From contig NZ_JBFOHP010000002.1 of the NCBI RefSeq assembly GCF_040907265.1, forward strand, positions 6,758,001-6,822,000: 64,000 nucleotides of DNA, in the 5' to 3' direction. The position numbers and the translations under genes are program-made. How positions within the stretch are numbered: the stretch's first letter is position 1; each line of letters opens with the position of its first letter. Shown here one piece after another: positions 19,257 to 27,190 of the stretch. The stretch comes from Streptomyces sclerotialus. Lineage in GTDB: Bacteria > Actinomycetota > Actinomycetes > Streptomycetales > Streptomycetaceae. Below the pieces are notes generated by a model that was given only the letters and a program-made list of their open reading frames with translations, was not told where the DNA came from and searched no databases.

Positions 19257-22200
19257 TCACCGGAAGCGTTCCCGGTGGTGAGCGACATAAAGCTCGATCT
19301 CGGCCGGGCCCACGGGGGCCGTACGCAGTCCGGCGCGCTCGGCCAGCTCGGTTGCACGGTCCGTGCTGAACAGTGCGGTGCTGTCGTGGAACAGCTCGGC
19401 GAGTCCTTGCCCGGGTACGTCCTCGTGCCCGTTCGACGGCACGGGCAGGACTGCCAGGGCACGGGCCAGGTCCCCGTCTCGCGGATCGTCCATGGACGCC
19501 GCGTGCAGGAGGTGCCAGAACTCCTCATAGGTCGCCTTGTGCAGACCGAAGGCGTGCCCGAAGGCGCCCAGCAGTTCGTCGAGTGCGAGACCGTGCGGAC
19601 GCAGCAGGTGGAAGTAGCCGTCCCGGTGGTCGGTGAGGGCGGTGAGCAGGAGTGCTCCCACATGGTCGACCGGTGTGTAGTCGACGGACACGTCGCCGGT
19701 GACGTACGTGCCTGTCCGTAGGCATGCCCTGACCAGCAGTTCGATGCACGCCCCGGCATTGGGGACACCGGTGCGGGCCGAGGGCATGACCTCACCGAGA
19801 CGGTGGACGGCAACGGTCAGCCCGCGGTCCGCCGCTTCCTGCACCAGCCGCTCCGCCACCCACTTGGACTGGCCGTAACCGGTTCCGGGCGGCTCCGAGC
19901 CGTCGAACCGCGCCTCCGGTACGAGGGAAGGAGCCACCTCTCCGGCGGCCGGCGTCACCGCCTCCCTCACCTGGCCCGGGCAGGCGGAGAGGGTGGACAC
20001 GAAGTGCACGTGCTTGGGCCGGGCGGTGGCCGCCAGCCGGAGCAGCTCGACCGTACCGGTCACGTTGGTGCCGCGGTGGGCAGCGTAGCCACGTACGAGA
20101 TTGACCAGGGCGCCGGCGTGCACCACCGTGTCGACGTCTTCGGACAGCCGTCGGCGGTCCGCAGGCGTCAGGCCGAGCCAGGGCCGGGTGAGGTCGCCGG
20201 GGACCGCGTCGATACGGCCGGCCGTCTCGTCCGACCACAGTCGGTACCGCTGGAGATGCGCGGTGAGGCGCCGGAGGGCGGCTTGCGGGCTGTCGGCGCG
20301 GACGAGGCAGTGGACGGTCGCGCCGGTGCGCCGGAGCACGTCGTGCAGCAGCTGGGCCCCGATGAAACCGGTGGCTCCGGTGAGCAGTACCCGTTCGACC
20401 ACAGGGGAGGGGGCGTGGGCGGCGGTGACGTCGATGTCCGCCGGCAGGTGCAGGTCCGCCGGGAAGTCGGACGGGGCCAGCGGGCGTTGCGGGGGAGCGG
20501 CCGTGCGTCCGTGTCCCGCCGTCGCGGCCCCCAGGTGGGCTGCCTGCGCATCGACCGTGGACATGGCCACCACGTCACCGACGGAGAAGGCGGTGCCGAA
20601 TCGTTCGGTGATGGCCAGTGCGAGCTGGAGGGCGCAGAGTGAGTCGCCGCCGCTCTCGAAGAAGTCGTCCTGCGGGCTGCTCACGGGCGCCGGGAGGACC
20701 GTCGCCCAGAGCTCCAGCAGAGTCCGCTCCGTGGCGTTGCGCGCCGGTACCGCAGCGGGCGCGGTCGCCCGCGCCGTGGCGTCGAGCAGGTCGGCGAGCG
20801 CCCGGCGGTCCGCTTTGCCGTTGCCGTTGACCGGCATCGACTCCAGGACGGTGAACCGCCTGGGCGTCAGCTCCCCTGGCAGCAGTGTCCTGACGTGGCG
20901 CTTCAGTTCGGCGGCTGTCAGGGCGCCGGCCGCAGGGAAACCGTTCGCCGACGGACCGCTGTGCGCGGTGACGAATGCCGCCAGGTGTGACCTGCCACCG
21001 TGCTCGTGGACCACCACCTTGGCCTCACGTACCTGCGGATGCGCGGCGAGCGCCTGCTCGACCTCGGAGAGCTCCACGCGCACGCCGCCTATCTTCACCT
21101 GCTGGTCCGCGCGCCCGTCGAAGTAGAGCAGGTCGTCGGCGCCGTAGTGGCCCCGGTCCCCGGTGCGGTACATCAAAGGTCCCGGCAGCTGCGGGAAGGG
21201 GTTCGGCACGAACGCCCGAGCGGTCCGCTCGGGGTCGCCCAGGTAACCGGCGCCCAGACAGTCGCCGCCGATCCAGATCTCACCGACCGTGCCAGGGGCA
21301 GCCGGCCGCAGCTCCCCGTCCAGGACAGCGGCCCACGTGTTGTCGATGGGGCGTCCGATCGGAAGGGGCGCGGAGTCGTCGCGGGCCACATCGTGGAACA
21401 CCATGCCGATGGCGGCCTCTGTGGGGCCGTACGTGTTGGTGATCCGCAAGCCCGGCAGCATCTCCTGCAGCGCCCGGACGCTGCCGTGGTTGATCTCTTC
21501 GCCGCCGACCAGCAGCGTACGCAGCGAGGCCAGCCGCGGGACCAGGTCCGGCCGTGAGCGCAACAGTTCGACCAGCGAGTTCAGGATCGTCGGGACGAAG
21601 TCCGTCATCGTCACCTGGTGCCGCTCGACGGCCGCTACCGTCGCGGGCAGGTCGAGCAGGCCCTGCCGTTCGGGGATGACGACCCGGCCGCCACAGCTGA
21701 GCGGCCACAGCAGCTGCCACAGGGACGAGTCGAAGGTATGCCGGCTGTTCTGCAGAACGATGGGCCGCTCGTGCGGGTCAAGGAAGCGACGGCTCATGTG
21801 GTGCAGGCGGTTGACCAGCCCCCTGTGGAGGTTCAGGGCGCACTTGGGTGTGCCGGTCGAGCCGGACGTGTAGAAGCCGTAAGCAAGGTCTTCCGGGCCG
21901 ACCGGCGGATGGGCCGGGCCCTCCGGTCCGGCCCCGGGCCGGAGCACGTCGACCGTCAAGGAGGGGACTCCGTCACAGACCCCCTCGGGGCCGCCCGGGG
22001 ACAACAGGACGACCTCGGGCGCGCAGGCGCTCACCATGGTGCGCAACCGCGGTTCGGGCCACTGCTCGGCGAGCGGTACGAACGCGGCGCCGGCCTTCAC
22101 AACCGCCAGCATGGCGAGCGGCAGTTCGGGGCCGTTGCGCATCACCAGCGGAACGAGTGCGCCGCGCCGTACTCCCGAGGCGGCCAGCCGGCCGGCCAGG

Positions 22201-22385
22201 GAAACGACGCCGGTCATCAGCCGGCGGTAGGTCAGGACCTGGTTGCCGTACTCGACCGCAGGTGCCTCGGGGTGGCGTATCGCGGCGGCTTCGACGAGGC
22301 CGGCCACGGAACGGTCCGCCGGGTACGGGACGGCGCGTCCGCGGAACCGCTGCAGTTCGCACACGTGCAGGGCCTGTACGTCCAT
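19257..22385 (-). CDS. NRPS-like A-T-R protein (adenylation, carrier, thioester reductase)
   Basis: A 1042-residue enzyme. The adenylation domain (about 1-520) has YTSGSTGTPK, NTYGPTEAAIG, MYRTGDRG and NGKADRRAL. By eye the specificity pocket reads D-S-W-D-L-G-T-I-G-K, which I cannot assign to a substrate. The carrier domain has DDFFESGGDSL with the phosphopantetheine serine near 578. From about 665 follows a Rossmann reductase (LLTGATGFIGAQLL) with YGQSKW, which releases carrier-bound acyl groups as aldehyde or alcohol using NADPH. There is no condensation domain. Architecture equals carboxylic-acid-reductase or Lys2-type enzymes. The ATG at 22385 has AGGAGG just upstream; the longer frame to 22463 adds a low-complexity leader. 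A small gene lies 145 bases upstream on the same strand. Confidence 0.9.
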   Translation of the reverse strand: MDVQALHVCELQRFRGRAVPYPADRSVAGLVEAAAIRHPEAPAVEYGNQVLTYRRLMTGVVSLAGRLAASGVRRGALVPLVMRNGPELPLAMLAVVKAGAAFVPLAEQWPEPRLRTMVSACAPEVVLLSPGGPEGVCDGVPSLTVDVLRPGAGPEGPAHPPVGPEDLAYGFYTSGSTGTPKCALNLHRGLVNRLHHMSRRFLDPHERPIVLQNSRHTFDSSLWQLLWPLSCGGRVVIPERQGLLDLPATVAAVERHQVTMTDFVPTILNSLVELLRSRPDLVPRLASLRTLLVGGEEINHGSVRALQEMLPGLRITNTYGPTEAAIGMVFHDVARDDSAPLPIGRPIDNTWAAVLDGELRPAAPGTVGEIWIGGDCLGAGYLGDPERTARAFVPNPFPQLPGPLMYRTGDRGHYGADDLLYFDGRADQQVKIGGVRVELSEVEQALAAHPQVREAKVVVHEHGGRSHLAAFVTAHSGPSANGFPAAGALTAAELKRHVRTLLPGELTPRRFTVLESMPVNGNGKADRRALADLLDATARATAPAAVPARNATERTLLELWATVLPAPVSSPQDDFFESGGDSLCALQLALAITERFGTAFSVGDVVAMSTVDAQAAHLGAATAGHGRTAAPPQRPLAPSDFPADLHLPADIDVTAAHAPSPVVERVLLTGATGFIGAQLLHDVLRRTGATVHCLVRADSPQAALRRLTAHLQRYRLWSDETAGRIDAVPGDLTRPWLGLTPADRRRLSEDVDTVVHAGALVNLVRGYAAHRGTNVTGTVELLRLAATARPKHVHFVSTLSACPGQVREAVTPAAGEVAPSLVPEARFDGSEPPGTGYGQSKWVAERLVQEAADRGLTVAVHRLGEVMPSARTGVPNAGACIELLVRACLRTGTYVTGDVSVDYTPVDHVGALLLTALTDHRDGYFHLLRPHGLALDELLGAFGHAFGLHKATYEEFWHLLHAASMDDPRDGDLARALAVLPVPSNGHEDVPGQGLAELFHDSTALFSTDRATELAERAGLRTAPVGPAEIELYVAHHRERFR

Positions 22386-22530
22386 CAAACCTCCTGGACC
22401 GGTCGCTCGTGCCTGGGCGCGGTCGCGTGGCGGCGTGGTGAACGTACTCGTCGCGGTCGCCACGGGAGCCGCCCTTGTCCGGCGAAGAAGCGGGCGAGGG
22501 CGGCGTTACCGGGCCGTCGGCGTGTGGAAC

Positions 22531-22842
22531 TCAGACCTCCATGGCCATCCAGCTGATGTACCAGTCATGGCTGACGGCGTATTCCACCGTCAGCGGGCGG
22601 CCGTCCTGCCACCTCACGTAGATCCGGAATCCCTTGGGAGTGGGCGTGTAGATGGTGTTTCCGCCGGTGGTCGTCCACATGGAGTCTCGACCGCACAAGT
22701 TGGCCGTGTAGACCGGGGTCTTGGCGAAGTTTCCTGCCGAGGTGTCGACATCGATGTAGATGCCGATTCCGTTCTCCTCCTCCTCGTGCTGCTTCCAGTC
22801 GTTGATCGGAGTGTTACCTCCGATGACCTTGGGAGTGGCCAT
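22531..22842 (-). CDS. Small protein of unknown function upstream of the NRPS-like gene
   Basis: A 103-residue protein without signal peptide. The N-terminal 25 residues are acidic (DWKQHEEEENGIGIYIDVD). The rest looks like a compact beta domain rich in aromatic residues and Thr: TPVYTANLCGRDSMWTTTGG, IYTPTPKGFRIYVRWQDGRP, YAVSHDWYISWMAMEV. The TPxGFRxYVRWxDG pattern recalls a small beta-sandwich module I associate with lectin-like or phage-tail proteins, but I cannot name a family with confidence. The ATG at 22842 has GAGGAG seven bases upstream. Likely co-transcribed with the A-T-R gene. Confidence 0.75.
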   Translation of the reverse strand: MATPKVIGGNTPINDWKQHEEEENGIGIYIDVDTSAGNFAKTPVYTANLCGRDSMWTTTGGNTIYTPTPKGFRIYVRWQDGRPLTVEYAVSHDWYISWMAMEV

Positions 22843-23090
22843 GCAGGTCTCCTCGCGTGAACGGAGGGAAATCACGTGAATTGCGTGAAGGAGAATTGAT
22901 TCCTTGTGGTGCTCACCAAGGAACCATTCCTCGGCTGAGTGTGCGTGGCTGGGAGGATTGAACACAAGGCTGCCGTGGCGACGCTTTTCGGCCTATTAAT
23001 TCGGCAAGTATGAAATGCGCCTGCATGGGCGCGGATCAACTCGAAAGGGTTTCAATTCGCCGGGCATTATGCGTCTCTCCGCCTGTCTTC

Positions 23091-24062
23091 TCAGGCCTTC
23101 GGTGCGGTGGCGGTGTGGTCACCGAGCGCCTCCCAGGCGAGCAGTCCCGCCCCCAGGCAGCCCGCATCGTCCTGCAGGGCGGCGGGCAGCACCTCCGGCA
23201 TCACCCGCGACGGCAGCCGCTCGGCGAGCTGTTCACGCAGGGGAGTCAGCAGGAATGCCTCGGACCGGCCGAGTCCGCCGCCCACGACGACGGCCGAAGG
23301 CGCGAAGAGCGCGAGGCAGACGGTGAGCGAATCGGCCAACGCCGCCACCGCATCCGCCCACACCCTGGCCGCGAGTCGGTCCCCCTCGGTGGCCAGCCGG
23401 GCCACAGCGGCGGCATCCGCCGGGGCCCCGCCGTCCGATCCGGCCAGCTGCCGGTAACGCCTGACGACAGCGGGCCCACCCGCGAGCGTGCTCACGCAGC
23501 CGCGCCGGCCGCAGCCGCACCTGTCGCCGCCGGGCCGCACCACCACATGCCCGAGTTCGCCGGCCCGCGAGTGCTCCCCGGTGAACGGCCGTCCGCCGAG
23601 CATGATCGCCGCCCCGACCCCGGTGCCGACGGGCATGAAGAGGAACACCTCGTGCCCGCGGCCGGACCCGAGCCGCGCCTCGGCGACACCTCCGGCCCGT
23701 ACATCGTGTCCCAGTACGACGGGCAGGCCGGTGCGCTCGGCCAGCAGCCTCCGCAGCGGTACGTCCCGCCAGCCGAAGGAAGCCGAGAAGACGGCGACAC
23801 CGGCCGACTCGTCGATCACCCCGCAGGCCGCGACGCCGAGGGCGCGGACCACCACGCCCTCCGCCACCGCTGCGTCGAGGAGGGCCGCGGCGCGATCGAG
23901 CACGGCGTCGACGGCTGCCTCCGGCCTGCGTCTGGTGGTCCGGGCCGGGTGGCGTGCGACCGGGGTCAGCGGTGTGCCGTCCGGGGCGACCAGGGCCGAC
24001 TTGATCGCCGTACCGCCGATGTCGAGACCGAGGACGGCGCTCGTGCCGGGTGGGAGGCTCAC
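23091..24062 (-). CDS. ROK-family sugar kinase (glucokinase-like)
   Basis: A 323-residue protein with the ROK ATP-binding opening LGLDIGGTAIKSALV, a sugar-binding GHDVRAGGVAEARLG, VGTGVGAAIMLGG, and a zinc site GHVVVRPGGDRCGCGRRGC. The usual glutamate after the last zinc Cys (GCLE) is replaced by Val-Ser. It lacks an N-terminal helix-turn-helix, so it is a kinase-type rather than repressor-type ROK protein. Substrate is probably glucose or N-acetyl-hexosamine. It overlaps the PNPOx-like gene upstream by ATGA. Confidence 0.85.
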   Translation of the reverse strand: MSLPPGTSAVLGLDIGGTAIKSALVAPDGTPLTPVARHPARTTRRRPEAAVDAVLDRAAALLDAAVAEGVVVRALGVAACGVIDESAGVAVFSASFGWRDVPLRRLLAERTGLPVVLGHDVRAGGVAEARLGSGRGHEVFLFMPVGTGVGAAIMLGGRPFTGEHSRAGELGHVVVRPGGDRCGCGRRGCVSTLAGGPAVVRRYRQLAGSDGGAPADAAAVARLATEGDRLAARVWADAVAALADSLTVCLALFAPSAVVVGGGLGRSEAFLLTPLREQLAERLPSRVMPEVLPAALQDDAGCLGAGLLAWEALGDHTATAPKA

Positions 24063-24586
24063 GTGGTACCGCTGAGGCGCCCGGTCCGGAACGGGATGGT
24101 GACCCGGTGGCTGACCCCGTTTCCATGCACGGGGTGGCCCTCGGGGCTCAGTACCGAGTACGACTCGATCCGCGCCCGGTACAGCCGGTTGGGTGCGGGG
24201 TCCCGGAACTGGGCGGGCGGCTGGTACCGCTTCGCACGCGCGGCCGGGTCAGGGTAACGGCGGGAGAAGTAGAGCTCGCAGCCTTCGGTCAGCGCGTCGC
24301 CCTGGAGCACCTCGGCCCGGCCGAATGCGTAGAGACCCTGGCCGCCCCCGTCGGACGGGTTGGAATCAAATACGACGATCGAAACCACCGGATTGCGCTC
24401 GATGTTCGCAGAATGCACGGCGTCCGTTGCGGAAATCCAGTAGAAAGCGTCCTGGTCGTCCCAGGCGTGGGCCAGCGGAGTCGCCATCGGCACTCCTGCG
24501 GTCGAAGCGGTGCCCAGCGTCATGTAGCGGGTGGTGCGCAGGAGCTCGCTCGCTACATCACAGAGTTTTTCGACCGAGACGGACAC
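24059..24586 (-). CDS. Pyridoxamine 5'-phosphate oxidase-fold flavoprotein
   Basis: A 175-residue split-barrel protein: RYMTLGTASTAGVPMATPLA, AFYWISATDAVHSANI, NPVVSIVVFDS and a C-terminal LYRARIESYSVL. This is the pattern of PNPOx-like flavin proteins that reduce or oxidise small molecules with FMN or F420. True PdxH activity is unlikely given length and residues. Translationally coupled to the ROK gene downstream. Role in the locus is unknown. Confidence 0.8.
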   Translation of the reverse strand: MSVSVEKLCDVASELLRTTRYMTLGTASTAGVPMATPLAHAWDDQDAFYWISATDAVHSANIERNPVVSIVVFDSNPSDGGGQGLYAFGRAEVLQGDALTEGCELYFSRRYPDPAARAKRYQPPAQFRDPAPNRLYRARIESYSVLSPEGHPVHGNGVSHRVTIPFRTGRLSGTT

Positions 24587-24809
24587 GATGCCCTCCAGTT
24601 GAATGTGCGCTGGTGACGCAGATCCGGGCGGGCTGCCCAGGGTTCCAGTGAGGCAATTGCGGCTGCACGGGTCGTCATGCTTGCGGAAGCGCCCATTGTA
24701 AAGAGGTCCGGCAGCGTCGCCAAGAGCCCTCGAGCCCGGTCGAGTTGTCCTGTTGCCTGTAGAGATATCGGACGACTGTACGGATGATTTTTACCGTACC
24801 GGTCGGCAG

Positions 24810-26240
24810 TCATAGGTAGACGGGATGAATACGCCCGGAAAGCGCGGTGTTGAGGCGCTCTTCCGTACCGGTCCTGCTGAACGCCGCGGCGAGTTGACCG
24901 TCGACGACCCCCAGCGCGAGATCGTGCTTGCTCGGCTGTCCGTGCGGGTCCATGCCGATCCAGGGGGCAGGGCAGTATTCCTGTACCAGCCACCGCTCCG
25001 CGATCGCCAGAGAGACGGCGTCCTCCCACACCGAGGAGACCGGCTCCTCCCTGCCCACCACCACCCCCGCCCCGCGTGAGTCCAACGGCTTCTTGAGTAC
25101 GTACCGCTCCGGGCAGGCCCGGATCTCCTGTACGGTCGCGGCGTCGCACCTGGCGATATTGCGTGACCAGGGAATACTGGGCTTGACGAGGGTGTATTCC
25201 GCGGGCGGGAACAGGCCGGCGAACCGCGGGTCGGACAGTACGGCAAGGCACAGTTTGTTCTCCCCGATCAGTCGGCCGCAGAGGCCGTTCTGAACGAACA
25301 GCGTGCGATCACGTACCGCCTTGACGAACGGGCCGAGGTCGCGGCGCATGCGCAGCAGGTGCGCGATCCTGACCTTGAGGTAGGCACAGCGCACCGGCTC
25401 GCCGTCCAGCGTCACGCCCCCGTTCTCCGTACGCAGGTCACGTGGATCGCCGACGAGTACTCGCACTCCGGCCTGGCCGAGGTCCGCGACGATGCCGTCC
25501 GTGCTGCCGCTGGCGGTCTTTCGCGGACGCAGCACGGCCACCGTCTCGGGCCGGGTGCCGGTCTCCTGCTCCGCGAGATCGAGGAACCACTGACCGGCCC
25601 ACATCCGTGCGTCCGACGGCAACGCCCCGGGGAGCCGGATCCCCCGCTCGGTGAGGAACGGCCGCCAACAGGCACGGTCGATCCCGGTGCTTCGCAGTCC
25701 GGCCGGACTGTTGGCGTTCGTCTCCAGAGCCTTGATCCCGTTGTCGGGCTGCGGCAGCAGATCGACCCGGAAAAAGTGCACCCGGGCATCGTCGGCGGCC
25801 ACAACGTCCCGAGCCCAGGCGTCAGGGATGTGGATCACCTGCTGCAGGCGCTCGTCGGTGGGGTGGGCGGCCACGATGGTCTCGATCAGCCGGTGGTAAG
25901 CGGTGACGAATGCGGCCAGACGCGCCCGCCACCCCGAATGCAGTCGCAGCGGTACTCCGTGCGTCAGTGACGGCTGTCCGGAAGTGCCCCGCCACGACAG
26001 GTGCTGATGGAGCCGCCGTCCTTCAGGGGTCCCTGCCAGCCTCGTGACCTGGCGGAGGAACGGCACATCCACTGCGGACCATGAGTAAGTGCCGGAGAGC
26101 GCACTGGTGCTCTTCATGATCATGATTCGGAGAGCTTTCCGGTAGGAGACCGGCGAGGCGATGAGCCGTTCACGGATTCGGTCGCAGTGCGCCGGCAGCT
26201 CGCCGGTAGGGTCGCCTTCACGGTAGGGCCGCGCGGCCAT
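24810..26240 (-). CDS. Circularly permuted ATP-grasp family protein
   Basis: A 476-residue soluble protein. It shows features of glutathionylspermidine-synthase-like/circularly permuted ATP-grasp enzymes: RVDLLPQPDNGIKALETNAN (acidic substrate/ATP site), GDPRDLRTENGG, FVKAVRDRTLFVQN, GENKLCLAVLSDPR, and RYVLKKPLDSRGAGVVVG, the lysine-glycine loop that binds ATP phosphates. WLVQEYCPAP is the adenine-region strand. Such enzymes ligate an amine to a carboxylate through an acyl phosphate. Near the A-T-R gene this suggests amide-bond formation in a small biosynthetic pathway. The N-terminal 40 residues are uncertain; an internal Met-Ile-Met near 26,117 is an alternative start. Confidence 0.75.
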   Translation of the reverse strand: MAARPYREGDPTGELPAHCDRIRERLIASPVSYRKALRIMIMKSTSALSGTYSWSAVDVPFLRQVTRLAGTPEGRRLHQHLSWRGTSGQPSLTHGVPLRLHSGWRARLAAFVTAYHRLIETIVAAHPTDERLQQVIHIPDAWARDVVAADDARVHFFRVDLLPQPDNGIKALETNANSPAGLRSTGIDRACWRPFLTERGIRLPGALPSDARMWAGQWFLDLAEQETGTRPETVAVLRPRKTASGSTDGIVADLGQAGVRVLVGDPRDLRTENGGVTLDGEPVRCAYLKVRIAHLLRMRRDLGPFVKAVRDRTLFVQNGLCGRLIGENKLCLAVLSDPRFAGLFPPAEYTLVKPSIPWSRNIARCDAATVQEIRACPERYVLKKPLDSRGAGVVVGREEPVSSVWEDAVSLAIAERWLVQEYCPAPWIGMDPHGQPSKHDLALGVVDGQLAAAFSRTGTEERLNTALSGRIHPVYL

Positions 26241-26443
26241 CGCGCGCCCCTGCTACTACAGGCCATCCTGGACCTGCAGCCGCTCAGAACTGGGCATCGC
26301 GTAAAGCTCCCCGGCGGGCGGAGCCCTGACCTCACATCGCCGTGAAGGCGCGTCGGGCGTGCCCGGCCGAGGACGCTCCGCTCTCGAGTGGCATCCTTGA
26401 CGGCCGGCTTCCTTGCCACACACGCAACACACGAAAGGTTTGT

Positions 26444-27190
26444 ATGAGGGTGGACAGCGACGCCGTCGCGCTCGATGACCCGGTGGGGACGTCGCTCCGC
26501 GGTCACCACGCCCGCCTGGCCCGCCGGCTCGGCCGGGCTGCCACCTACCTGCCGGGTGTCGCGACCTTCGCCGCCGTTCCCGCCGACGCGGACGCGGCGG
26601 ACTGGACCGATCTCGCCCGGCTGCTCGGCCGGGGGCAGCTGGCCGACATGTTCAGCTGTCCGGCCGCCCCGCCACCGGACTGGGAGCCGGTCTTCGCGCT
26701 CGAAGGGCGGCAGATGACCTGGTCCGGCACCGGCTGTTCCGACAGCGCTGATGCCGTGCCCGGCAGCACCGGTGTGGTGGAAGGCGCGGTGGATGGTGTG
26801 GCGGAAGATGTGGTGGCACTGGGCGCGGACGCCGTGCCGGAAATGGCGGACCTCGTCGCGCGGACCCAACCGGGGCCCTTCTGGCCGCGCACCCACGAGC
26901 TCGGCACCTACCTCGGTATCCGCGACAACGGCACGCTGGTGGCGATGGCGGGTGAACGACTGCGCCCTCCGGGATGCACCGAGATCAGCGCCGTGTGCAC
27001 CGCTCCGGAGGCACGGGGCCGCGGCCACGCAGCGCGCCTGATCAGCGCGCTGGTCACACGCATCACGGCGCGCAACGAACGTCCCTTCCTGCATGTGGCC
27101 GAGGCGAACACGGGCGCGATCGCCCTGTATGAGCGGCTCGGCTTCCGGACGCGTACGCAGGTGACCTTCCGCGGCTACCGCACACCGTGA
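26444..27190 (+). CDS. GNAT-family N-acetyltransferase
   Basis: A 248-residue protein whose C-terminal half is a GNAT fold: LGTYLGIRDNGTLVAMAGER, CTEISAVCTAPEARGRGHAA (acetyl-CoA pyrophosphate loop), FLHVAEANTGAIALYERLGF and FRTRTQVTF. The ATG at 26444 follows GAAAGG and was chosen over the open frame from 26342. It is on the plus strand, divergent from the ATP-grasp gene and convergent with the StyA2B-like frame. Substrate is unknown. Confidence 0.85.
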   Translation: MRVDSDAVALDDPVGTSLRGHHARLARRLGRAATYLPGVATFAAVPADADAADWTDLARLLGRGQLADMFSCPAAPPPDWEPVFALEGRQMTWSGTGCSDSADAVPGSTGVVEGAVDGVAEDVVALGADAVPEMADLVARTQPGPFWPRTHELGTYLGIRDNGTLVAMAGERLRPPGCTEISAVCTAPEARGRGHAARLISALVTRITARNERPFLHVAEANTGAIALYERLGFRTRTQVTFRGYRTP

